Assembly: GCA_004380135.1 (NCBI GenBank)
Contig: QXCR01000004.1
Location: 124,001 to 188,000, forward strand
Direction of reading: 5' to 3'
From: Stemphylium vesicarium
Taxonomy: Eukaryota > Ascomycota > Dothideomycetes > Pleosporales > Pleosporaceae
Length of the DNA stretch: 64,000 bases
Below are positions 33,594-44,034 of the stretch, one piece after another. Positions within the stretch are counted from its first letter, which is position 1; the number at the start of each line of letters is the position of its first letter. The translations under genes were made by a program, and so were the position numbers. The notes beneath the pieces were generated by a model that saw only the letters and a program-made list of their open reading frames with translations, was not told where the DNA came from and did no database searches.

Positions 33594-36500
33594 ATGATGC
33601 ACACCCATCACCAAAACGCATGCTTATTTGCGACTCAACGCCGATACTTACATCGGCCACCTGGCATCATTTGCCTTTACGCGCTCACACGAGTGAACTT
33701 GACTGGATGCAGCTCGTGTCGCACACGACCGATCCTCATCTGGTACACACATTGGAGCATAATACCTGCGCATAATGGGCCTGCCTTTGGGCAGCACACT
33801 GCAAGGTCCATCTGCAAGGATTTTATGCCATAAACGGCCCTGCTGGAATTGGAGTAAACATGGACCAGCAAAAAGGTCTTACACCACTTCTCATTAGCGG
33901 CCCTCAAATCAATACCCTCGACCTATTCCGAGGTCAAACGTTTTGTACAGTAGCTTCTTCTCGTCTAGACAAAAGTTCAAGTCGTCGTGTGCTCATTTGC
34001 CACCGATGCCGTCCCAAAAAACATAGAAACAATGAAAAGTAAAATATAACCAACGTCGCTGTTTGTTCCCTTGCATTGCTTTCAGTGTTCGTGTCTTGGC
34101 GAGTGTCTTGCAGCCTGTCTTGAGGGGCGCTCATAGGCCACCCATGGGCTCGTGATGTTCATTGATCGATGGAAAACGATGGCTTGCATGGCGTGGGCGA
34201 CGGGGCGTCTCACCGGTGGCGCACCTGGAACGTAAGGAGAGTCCTCAACCCGCGGCTCACCGAACCCTATCTTCTGCAAGGAATAAGAATATCTTGATTT
34301 AGCGGTGCGTAATAGGGACGATGATCTCATGTTAGGGTGATGAGATGGAGGTAACGGCAGTTGTGGCGGCGCCCTATCTTGCCGCTCGCAATATTGTGGC
34401 TTTCGTCTAGGTCTTGGGGAAGGGATACCGGGCCTCGCTGACAAGAGCAGTCTCCACGCGTCCTCGTGTCAAACCTGGTAAGCGCTTTTTCCAGTAATCT
34501 TTACTGTCGGAAGAAGGTATTTTGAATACCTGGACTGAAGTGATATGTTGGTTCAACGGTATTACCCTCGTCGCCTGGGTCGATCTTGAAGAGGCCACAT
34601 GGTGTTGCCGTCATGTCGTTGCATCAGATCCGCCCACCGAGTCGGGGTCGACGGAAGACGGCGCATTCATAATGTCTATATGTTCCAAGCTTGGCAAACA
34701 CTTTAGCTATGGGTTTTGTCCGCAAGAGAGATATCATGGTAGAGTTTGAAAGTGTTCTGAGCTTTGGTGGTGGAATACTGACCTTGTTCGAGAGGCCTTG
34801 ATTAATAAGTTGGAGAAGGACTACCGATTGACGCGTTTGGTTTTGAACCAAACATGGCCGGGCTAATCAGAAGAAACTTATTGCCATACAGTTTGCTTCT
34901 GTAAAGCTTCAGATGAGTTTGAAGACGCTAGGCAAATGTCGTGTCCTTGTCTCGGGGGCGGATGCGCAAGCAGTCCTCGGACGGGAAGCGGGCGTACATA
35001 TTGTGACGGTGACGTTAAGAGTCTTTACAGAGCCCAGGGAAAGGCCATTTCAAAGAGCTAGTAGCGTCTTAGATCAATAGAACTTGCCGCCCAGAATTAC
35101 CTCTTTGGTGTCATGGTGACAATATGAGATGGGAGAGCCCAGACAGGTTTCCGGACAGATCCTCGAGCCGGTATCGAGGACTCCCGTGATACATCTACTT
35201 GATACTCGTGAAGATATGTCTACATTCCTACAATACTTCTCGACTCCCCAACTTTTGCGCTGTCTCGATTTGTTGCGCTGTCTCTCTAACAGTACATGGA
35301 TGGGAAGCTCTGCCCCAACCCGCACCTCGACACTAGATGGCAATCAATAAGCTCTAGAATAAGCTCCAATACCAATTGAAACCACATTTGCGTCTTCAGT
35401 ATGCTGGTACTTAGTGTTGTCAGGAATTATACCTTGCCCAGGTAAGAGCGATCCGCACATAGAGAAGATGTCGTAATAGGTGATGATCAACTGCTCCGAT
35501 GACTCCAGAAATACAGCTATTTTGTCGAGATTTGTCACAGCGACGATGAGAGCCCTGTCTTGGGCACTTCTGCTCTCGCGATGGCTGGCTGGAACGTCAA
35601 TATAGCTGGAGCTGATCTAGGTGTTGATATCGAAGTTCTTTATACTGTTGTTGATTTTAACACCGAGGATGTGTATCGCATATCGTTCGGTACTCTCAAC
35701 GGTGGACAGGCGCTCAAACTCTTGATTGTCGCGGGCCTGGATGGTGTTATGGCTGTTTTTGAGAGCGTCGATGTCAACTACTCGATTACTACTGGTGGCA
35801 TGTAGTCTTTTCTAAGTCTCTCGTAAGCCAATACTTCTGGAGTGGGCTACAGGCAGACCAATCTCGATGTAGATGTTGCTAGACAACTAGGAGTGTGCAC
35901 GTCGCAAGATAGGCTTCAATCACCAGTAGATATGGGCCTCACTGCTACAACATGAAAACTCTTCGGTCTTTGATCTCCCGCTCAATACCGGGCATAGTTT
36001 CCGTGCTCGCATGTGACAAGAGAGCCCTTGTCTGACCGTATAAATACGATGAGTGCTTAGCCAGCAGCCGGGTTCATGTACCATATGCTAAGACGATTTT
36101 CGATACACCATCCCCGGAAATTCCAAACATGCATAATGCCGAAATAATTGAGGGTGAGATCATAGGTCCACTGGGCTGATAGTACTGCCGGAGAAGATAC
36201 TTGATGGGTGAGGCGGAAGCAGAAAGGGGAAGACATGCATATGACGCTAGCATAACCGAGCCCGGTACCGTGCCCCCAACACAACAACCACCTATACAGA
36301 ACGTGTCATAGCCCCACCACCATGGACCCGATTCAGGAAGCAATTGCAGAAATCGATTCGTGCGTACCAGGCACATCTTTTTCGTATACAAAGCTCGCAG
36401 CAAAGTATAGTCTTGTTCGTAGTACGCTCATCCGGAGGCACCGAAGAGAAACCCAGCCGCGCCAGCTCGCTCAGCTTTCCCTCCACCCACACTAAGAAAG

Positions 36501-36719
36501 CGAGCTCCTGCAGTATATTACAACGCGTACTGAGCGACATACACCACCCTCATGTGTTATGATACGCAACTTTGCGTCGTCTTTGGCTAGTAGAGAGGTT
36601 TTAGAAAGCTGGGTTACACGCTTCATTAATAGGAACCTAACCCATCTCATCTCGCGTTATTAGGCAGGGATGGACCGCAATCGCTATAAAGCTAATTTAG
36701 GGGCTAAGTATAGGTTATA
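33594..36719. other. Gene-poor MAT 3' flank, no intact gene
   Basis: About 3.1 kb without a convincing gene. Short open stretches exist (for example 34082-34444 and 35074-35343 on minus, 35581-35805 on plus) but none has a domain, a start context and a neighbour exon that fit together. This may be decayed sequence. Confidence 0.45.
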
Positions 36720-37092
36720 ACGTAGGTGCATACTTCGCGTGCCACCCGTGCCAAGACCCCACCATAACTGCCCCCATTATGTAACGAGGCTACCTCCCTC
36801 GTTACAGCTACAGCCAAGACCAGACTCGGAGTCAACCCCGAGTCGCTTCGGACCTGATCCTAACTCAGTTCTGACTCAGCCCTCCCTAGCCTACATGTAT
36901 TTAAGCCTGCTGTTCCCTAGATGTAGATAGGCAGTTTTCTGCAATCCTTTCGTACAAGACCTATAGGTGTCAATAGATCTTAGGTTACGGTTCTCCCACG
37001 CACTCCCATATGCCTCTGAGTGAGACCACGCCGAGTTCGGATCTCTTGTCTTGCCTGCGTCGTTACACATTATGACCTATTACAACCCACTT
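36720..37092 (+). repeat. Left terminal inverted repeat, interrupted by the solo LTR
   Basis: The left inverted repeat covers 36720-36779 and resumes after the LTR at 37073 to about 37092. With the LTR and one CATTA copy removed, the two pieces join into sequence that aligns with the right end (ATGACCTATTACAACCCA against ATGCCCTATCAACCACA). Confidence 0.7.
36780..37067. mobile_element. Solo LTR of a retrotransposon nested in the Fot1-type element
   Basis: 288 bp starting TGTAACGAGG and ending CGTCGTTACA, with the TG..CA termini and short inverted ends (TGTAAC/GTTACA) of an LTR. It is flanked by the 5-bp direct duplication CATTA at 36775-36779 and 37068-37072. A TATTTAA lies at about 36899. 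No internal retroelement sequence is present, so this is a solo LTR left after recombination. Ty1/copia or Ty3/gypsy origin cannot be decided. Confidence 0.8.
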
Positions 37093-37127
37093 TAACATGA
37101 TATAGCACAGAAGACATTTGAATGGCA

Positions 37128-38640
37128 TTAAGAGGCTACCTCTACTTTATAACTACTCGTTCGCGCGTTATGCCCTGTATTATTGCAGCGTCTATAGCGT
37201 CTTTGGGATGGTTCACCCTCTTTAACGCGCGCTGACCTCTTTGCCCTCTTCCTATCACTATGCGCCCCAAACTCCTGTAGAGCAGTCTTGCGCTGGCCCT
37301 CTACTATCATAGACCCTTCTGCTTTAACCCGCTTTCTTTTGTGCGATTTGCGTCGCGTAGCAGCCTCATTGGCCGCTCGAAGCTCAGTAATCTCCTTTTG
37401 GGCTAACACTAGCTTATGCGCTATTAATGCTGCGCCTTTGGCGAGGTGTTCAAAGTGCTCAACGATACTTGTTGGCGAGCTATCTACATGCCTCTGGATC
37501 CTCTGCTTCACTAGCGTCGACTGCGACTCTAATTCTAGGGTATTACTGGGGGTTTGCGACAGCTAGGGTGAGTTGCTGATAGGTAGTAGTGAAGGGGTGC
37601 GCAACTGGACGTCAAGGCCTATTATGCCCCTTTTTGGGTTAAATGGGACTAATCTAGCGCCTCTGAACCCTCCTTGGATATTACTAGGAGTGATTATAGC
37701 GTTAAAGGCGCGCTTGAAGTATGGTAGGAACTCAAGTTTCGTGATGTGGCTGATCCGGTTGCGCATTAGCTCCTCGGCTTGGCGGCCATACTCTTTCTTT
37801 AGCGGGGTAAAACAACCCACATTAAGTGGCTGTAGTAGGTGAGATGAGTGTAGAGGCATAGAGAGAGTGATAATATTCTTCTCTTTGTAGTATTGTTTGA
37901 ACTAAGGGGCATTGTGGCTCTCATGTCCGTCGATAGTGAGCAACCGGTACTATCCTACGGTACGCTTCTCTGTATGGGCATTGAAGTGCTTCAACCACTA
38001 GAAACCAATCTTATTTATGGTCCAACCGTTCTTAGAGACCGAGATTAGCCAGTCCTAAGGTATAGCGTCCTCTTTGTACTAGGTAGAGAGGTGATGGCGC
38101 CCTTTAAACACGATATAAGGCGGAATAGCTAGACCAAATTTGGCCGTCCTCGCTTCTCTAAAGCTGTAATAATAGCTCTAGTCGATATCATGCCTATCAT
38201 GAAGCCAGTCTTATCAAAGTTGTAGGTGTCTTCATCCTGTATGCCGTACTTGGCTTTGGTATTGGCTACTAGCTGGAACCAGGCTCGGATAGCTACGGGG
38301 TCTTCGCAGAGGGCTCTCTTGTAGTCTTACTTGCGATTAAACTTCATTTGGAGCTCTGGTCGGCGCCTAACGAACGTACTGGGCCAGATTGCGCTCAGCG
38401 CGCAAGGAATTGGCCATATCAGCCACATATGCGAGGCGAGAGGGAAATCCTCGCTCAACCAGGTCAAGTATGTGCTTAACAATCACCTCCTCAGTCTTGC
38501 CCAAACCCATTGTTGTTGGCCTGCGATCTGCCTGTGAGGGTCGTCCGGCGCGTCGATGGCGTAGTGTCTCTCGACAGACGTTATGGATAGTTGCAGCGCG
38601 TCACACTGAGAGAGTCGCGTCTTGTTTAGTAGCTTGAAGC
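37128..38640 (-). pseudogene. Broken Fot1/pogo-type transposase
   Basis: Reading the minus strand across frames gives the full order of a pogo-type transposase with stops and at least one frameshift. It starts with a DNA-binding part (EEVIVKHILDLVERGFPSRL near 38500), then RRPELQMKFNRK. Next are the first catalytic Asp (EDTYNFDKTGFM near 38240), the second (LLTIDGHESHNAP near 37920) and MPLHSSHLLQPLNVGCFTPLKK near 37830. The last is normally LLQPLDVGCF, so the third catalytic Asp is Asn here. A basic C-terminus with a degenerate CxxC-GH-type knuckle lies at 37128-37511. In-frame TAG/TAA codons occur after NAP, after FNRK and elsewhere. It cannot make an active enzyme. Confidence 0.85.
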
Positions 38641-38680
38641 GCAGTCTATATCCTAGCTTCCTTTGATGGTTCTATCTGGT

Positions 38681-38828
38681 GTGGTTGATAGGGCATCGTG
38701 GGGTAGAGGTAGTTTTGGTGGGGTCTTGGCACAGGTGACTCACGGAGCATGGTGACCCACGAAGCATGTTGACCCACGAAGCATGTTGACCCACGAAGCA
38801 TGTTGACCCACGAAGCATGCACCTGCGT
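38681..38828 (-). repeat. Right terminal inverted repeat, expanded by a tandem array
   Basis: Counterpart of the left inverted repeat. It is longer than the left arm because one internal 17-nt unit is present five times in a row (38734-38818), where the left arm has a single related unit (36731-36747). Confidence 0.75.
38734..38818. repeat. Five 17-nt tandem repeats inside the transposon end
   Basis: Units begin at 38734, 38751, 38768, 38785 and 38802. The last three are identical (GTTGACCCACGAAGCAT), the second differs at one position (GGTGACC...) and the first, next to the conserved GGCACA, at three. The gradient suggests stepwise expansion toward the outer end. Confidence 0.95.
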
Positions 38829-39854
38829 TATCTATATATTGATATAACAAAGAATCTCGCGATAGAAGCTTTTTATGCGACTATACAGCCTTATATTTAC
38901 GATCGCGATTTCATGTTCAGGTGGCTCAAGTGCCGAAGTGGCTCGAATGGCGCACGGGCACTGTAGCCGTTTCGTTCCTGTCCATCATTGCCCTCGTACC
39001 TTTTCTTACTCATGTGCACCCCGCAAATGCCGCCGATCGGTCATCCAAACATCCTGACATCCTGGTGTTGACATGGTCCTAGTTCAAGGCAGCTTTCGTG
39101 CGTGGTGTCCTTGTGACTGGCCTGCGGAAGCTAGACACGACCAAGAAACGCCATCGCAATCTACACGAAGCTGCACCAACGCATCGAGGCGTCTGCGTAC
39201 CCAGATTCTTATGACCAGATACCTTGGCAATACCGCGATCTGATATGGAACGCGGGGACCAGCTTGATCAGAGTCGATACCCAAGCCTGCGCGCCAGGGG
39301 AGCCTTATTGTTTACCTGCATTAGAACGCGTTGTACACGCAACGCCCATCTGATTCCGGACGACGTCCAGCATCAATACTCTGACTAGTGCATGCCTTTT
39401 CGATTTCACATGCAGTTCCCTCGCTCTTCCTGGTCGCGCGACATCTGCATCTCCGGTCAGCCGCTTCACGAACGACCGATCATTAGCCGGCCCAATCTTG
39501 ACCCCAGCACGCGCGACAGCCTTGATCGGTCATATGCCTACATGTGTCGTTCACGTCACGCCCATGTCAATCATCATTTTACAATGCCTTGACTAGCGCG
39601 TCCTTAGTTTTGGCAAGAATCTGATGTCTACGCAGGCTTGGTGTTGCGGCGTCGGTAGGCTGGTGCTGGCTTGGGGCTATATACATGGGCCATGTTCGCT
39701 CATTCTGAGTGATCGGATTGTCATTGAGAACATCTTCAGACGTTGTAGTCTCTTTGATTAATTCTTGGTTCGTCTAGTCGAACCCAACATCTTACTACCC
39801 GCGGACTTTTGTTCTGCACGACACTCTTTTGTTACCTCAAGTCATTCTTTCATC
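38829..39854. other. Intergenic, upstream of BGL1
   Basis: About 1 kb between the transposon and BGL1. No gene or repeat recognised; its right part must contain the BGL1 promoter. Confidence 0.4.
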
Positions 39855-42701
39855 ATGGTTTCCCTTCTCTTATTGACGCTGTCCGGCCTTGTGTCGAGCG
39901 CAGCTATTCAGCAACGCGATCCTGTACCCCAAGGATATGTCGCGCCGCCTTACTATCCGAGTATGTCACCTCACTGAATCCCGAGTTTTTGCTCTACTCG
40001 CGATACTAATCTGTCAAAAAGCTCCCCATGGAGGATGGGTCTCAGATTGGAGCGAAAGTTACCGAAAGGCATCCTTGCTCGTTTCCAATATGACTATTGC
40101 CGAAAAGACAAACCTCACTGCTGGAACCGGAATTTTCATGGGCCGCTGCGTGGGCAACAGCGGCAGTGCCCTGCGAGTCCACATTCCTCAGCTCTGTTTG
40201 CAAGACGGGCCACTAGGCGTGAGAAATACTGACCACAATACTGCCTTCCCTGCAGGAATTACCGTCGGAGCTACCTGGGACAAAGACCTAATGTATCAAC
40301 GCGGAGTTGCGATAGGAGAGGAGTTCCGCGGCAAAGGCGTCAACATCCATTTGGGCCCGAGCGTCGGACCTCTTGGACGCAAGCCGCGAGGTGGTAGAAG
40401 TAAGCAGTTAAGCGAGCTTGTTGCGAAACAACAAAGTGCTAACGATGTTCTCAGATTGGGAAGGCTTTGGCTCGGATCCTGTTCTCCAGGCCTACGGGGG
40501 AGCACTGTCTATAGAAGGCATTCAGAGCACTGGCGTCATCGCCACTATCAAGCATTTGATTGCGAACGAGCAGGAGCAATACCGAATGTACAACCTCGTC
40601 AAGCCTGGCATCTCATCAAACCTTGACGACCGCACACTTCATGAGCTGTATCTGTGGCCGTTTGCAGAAGGTGAGCTAAGCTTAATGTGTCTTGGAGATA
40701 TCCACGTATCTACGCACGCAATCTAGTCGCGCTTAAATCTCGTGTAGATGTTGTTCAAGGCATGATGGACTTTACTAACTCTACATAGGTGTGCGTTCTG
40801 GAGTCGGCGCAGTAATGATTGCCTACAACGCCGTTAACGGGAGTGCGTGCTCGCAAAACAGCTACCTTATGAACGGCATTCTGAAAGACGAGCTTGGGTT
40901 TCAGGGCTTTGTCATGTCTGACTGGCTAGCTCAAATCTCTGGTGTTGCTTCAACACTCGCTGGGCTGGACATGTCCATGCCTGGCGATCGAAATGATGTC
41001 CCGCTCGTTTTCGGAACTTCATACTGGATGTACGAGCAAACTCGCTCCGTGCTAAACGGATCTGTTCCCGTGGATCGTCTGAACGATGCCGTAACACGCA
41101 TCCTTGCTGCCTACTTCAAGATGGGCCAGGACCAGGATTACCCACGACCTAATTTTGACACCAACACCCAGAACGCCGAGGGCCCGCTCTACCCTGGTGC
41201 TCTCATTTCCCCGCAGGGTGTGGTGAACGAGTTTGTCGACGTCCAGGCTGACCACGCTGTGGTTGCTCGCGAGGTAGCACGTGATGCTATTACCTTGCTA
41301 AAGAACGAAGACGATGTGCTTCCTTTGACTTCTAACGCAACTCTCAAGATTTTCGGTACCGATGCCGAAAAGAACCCGGACGGTATCAACTCTTGCGCTG
41401 ATCAAGGCTGCAACAAAGGCACTCTGGGAATGGGATGGGGAAGTGGTAGCGCTCGCTACCCATATATGGACTCCCCCATCGATGGCTTCAAGGCTCGTGG
41501 TGCCAACTACCAGTTCTTCAATACCGACTCCTTCCCAGGAAACTCTAAGCCCTCTCCGAACGACACTGCAGTCGTCTTCGTTACTGCTGACTCGGGGGAG
41601 AACTATATTACTGTCGAGAACAACCCCGGAGACCGTACCTCGGCTGGGCTAAACCTCTGGCATAACGGCGACAAGCTCATCAAAGATGTAGCCGCCAAGT
41701 ACTCAAGTGTGGTCGTTGTGGTGCACACGGTTGGCCCCATTCTGATGAACGAATGGCACGATCTGCCTTCGGTCAAGGCAGTTGTATTCGCCCATCTGCC
41801 CGGTCAAGAAGCAGGAGACTCACTGATGCAGGTGCTGTACGGTGATGTCTCGCCATCTGGCCATCTTCCCTACACACTGCCCATGTCTGAGGACGACTAC
41901 CCGGATTCTTTGGACCTCGTCGGATACGAAATCGGCCAGCCTCAGGATACGTTCACGGAGAGTCTTTACGTTGATTACCGTCACTACCACAAAGCGAATG
42001 TAATACCTCGCTATGCATTCGGCCACGGTCTCAGCTACACGACATTCTCCTTTTCTAACGCAACCATTACCTCAGTAATGCCGCTCACAGCAACGCCTCC
42101 AGCTCGTCCGGCCAAGGGTGAAACACCATCATATTCGACTGCCATCCCACCTGCTTCAGAAGCATATTGGCCCGCGAACTTCGATCGCATCTGGCGCTAC
42201 TTATATTCTTTTCTGGAGAAGAATGAAGCCGATGCTGCCGCTAAGATTGGAAACTCTACTTCCAAGTACCCTTACCCTGCTGGCTACTCGAATGAACAAA
42301 AGCCAGGTCCACCAGCAGGGGGCGGAGAAGGCGGTAACCCCGCTCTTTTCGACGTCGCGTATGACGTTGTCGTCACTGTTACCAATACTGGTAGCCGCGC
42401 CGGCAAGGCAGTTGCGCAGCTCTACTTGCAATTCCCCAGCGAGAGCACAGTCGACACGCCCATTCTCCAGCTCCGAGACTTTGAGAAGACGTCCGCCTTG
42501 GAAACTGGTGCTAGCCAGACGCTGAATATGAGACTCACGAGGAAAGACGTTAGTGTATGGGATGTTGTGGCTCAAAACTGGATCGTTCCTGCCGTCGAGG
42601 GTGACTACGGGGTTTGGATCGGTGGGTCTTCGGACGATTTGCATTTGAGATGTGGCACGGCTACCGGAAGCTGTGAGGAGGACCTGGCAAGCCCCGTTTG
42701 A
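39855..42701 (+). CDS. BGL1: Beta-glucosidase, glycoside hydrolase family 3; BGL1 of the MAT flank
   Basis: Exons 39855-39960, 40022-40399, 40455-40670 and 40789-42701 encode 870 aa, the usual size of secreted fungal GH3 enzymes. A signal peptide (MVSLLLLTLSGLVSSAA) starts the protein. Family 3 landmarks follow: LCLQDGPLGVR, the active-site region LGPSVGPLGRKPRGGRNWEGFGSDP rebuilt across intron 2, KHLIANEQE, and the nucleophile Asp in GFVMSDWLA (about residue 278). Then come the alpha/beta sandwich and a C-terminal fibronectin-III-like domain (VTNTGSRAGKAVAQLYL). Known role: releases glucose from cellobiose and other beta-glucosides outside the cell. A beta-glucosidase on the far side of MAT is part of the Pleosporales MAT neighbourhood. 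The Cys content and sequons fit secretion. Confidence 0.93.
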
Positions 42702-44034
42702 AAAGGGACGAGACATCATGACAAGAGCGCATTTTCGTATAATTAGTACCTTGTAGTGTTTAATTTGTCAATGGACAGTTTGAGGTCAACCAACTCTGGC
42801 TGTTATCCAGTATTCCGAGCAAGCCATGTGCACCGCGGAACCCCTTAGGGGTCCATACTTCATCCATCCCCCCCCTCCCCCCTGTGCCAGGGACTGCTAT
42901 CTAAGGAAGATGATATTCTGACATTCTAGCAGTATTATACGAGAATTTGTTCATTACCTCGTATTCTCCGTGGATGACCTCACATGTAAGCCGCCGGACC
43001 TTCCCTTTGCACTATTCAATATCAGTCGATTTCTAGGCGTCTAGCAAATGTAGTGTGGGCGATCTCGACCGCTTAGCATGTTGCGGTGTAGAGGCCCCGC
43101 AGCCGATGCAGGCGAGACGAATGGCTACCCCGCCATGCATTCCCGTGAGCTTCAGCGGGGTTCTGGTATGGCTGTTGAAAAGGATGCGAAGACATTCACA
43201 GCATCAGGGGCTCACGCGACATGACGCAAGAAGTGTGGTCGTGGTCTCGCTGACGACAATGCTCTTGATTGGCCCGAGCAAAGGAGATTGCGCTTGATTT
43301 ATGCCCGTGTGCGACATGATTGGCCTGACACGTGCTCGTTATCCCTGGCTGTCGCGTGGAATTACTGGCAGTAGCATTGTGCGCCTGTTGTAGTTGGAGC
43401 AGAAAGATATGTAAACCATGGGTTGAATGCTGCAGAAGATGCCATCTTGCATGAGCCACGTTAGCAGTGGAAGAACAGTGCTATCTGGCTGGCGTGCATT
43501 GTGCAAGGCGCAGGGGAAGTTGACAGGTAATACGGAGGTAATTTCAGGGTGATTCGGGCGGCGGAGGGATCAAGTGATTAGATGAATGGTTATACGACTG
43601 TATGCATGGAGCATTGTTGTGCTGTGAAGGCGAGGGGCGAGGGCGAGGGCCAGGTCGAGGCCAGACGTCACTAAAGCTATGATAATTCGGGTTGGTGCTG
43701 TCGTTATGGTTACTCCGGGAAGCACCTTCGACTCCTTCCTGCACCGGCATTCCCCAGGGGTTCCCTCAACCATCGCACTGCTCTTCTACCGAAACCACAA
43801 CTGCAGCTCGACCTCCAATTGATTTACTCGCGGCCTTTGTTGTAAGTTGCATTCTTGTGGAACCCCATGTATCCCTGCCGCGCAGTCGTCACTGCTTGTA
43901 CATAAACAAATTGGCCGGGTTTCAGGCGCGGACCACCGCCATCTCACACGTATCCCATTACTGCGACAGCATAACCTCCGACTCGACACTACACTGCTGA
44001 TAGCAAACTGACGATTGCTTCGTCCTCTTCCAGC
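42702..44034. other. Intergenic stretch with C-rich and G-rich tracts
   Basis: 1.3 kb between BGL1 and the low-complexity protein gene. There is a C-rich tract near 42868-42884 and a purine-rich GAGGGCGAGGGC tract near 43630. No gene seen. Confidence 0.4.

Larger units (their letters stand above)
36720..38828 (-). mobile_element. Decayed Fot1/pogo-type (Tc1-mariner) DNA transposon
   Basis: The 2109-bp element is bounded by TA dinucleotides (36718-36719 and 38829-38830), the target duplication of this superfamily. Its ends are inverted: left ACGTAGGTGCATACTTCG, right (read from the minus strand) ACGCAGGTGCATGCTTCG. The inverted repeat continues inward through GTGCCAAGACCCCACC on both sides and then through weaker similarity for a further 35 or so bases. 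Inside lies a broken transposase on the minus strand, and a 288-bp solo LTR interrupts the left inverted repeat. Size without the LTR is about 1.8 kb, right for Fot1 relatives. Confidence 0.85.

Noticed and set aside
34082..34598. Two minus-strand open stretches that might be exons of one gene
   Set aside because: No splice pair joins them with conserved sequence, and upstream frames contain stops. Low-complexity Arg/Pro/Ser composition suggests chance.
35581..35805. 75-codon plus-strand frame in the MAT 3' flank
   Set aside because: It has an ATG and a fairly protein-like composition, but no recognised domain, no splice partner and no leader. Possibly a fragment of a decayed gene; not enough to call.
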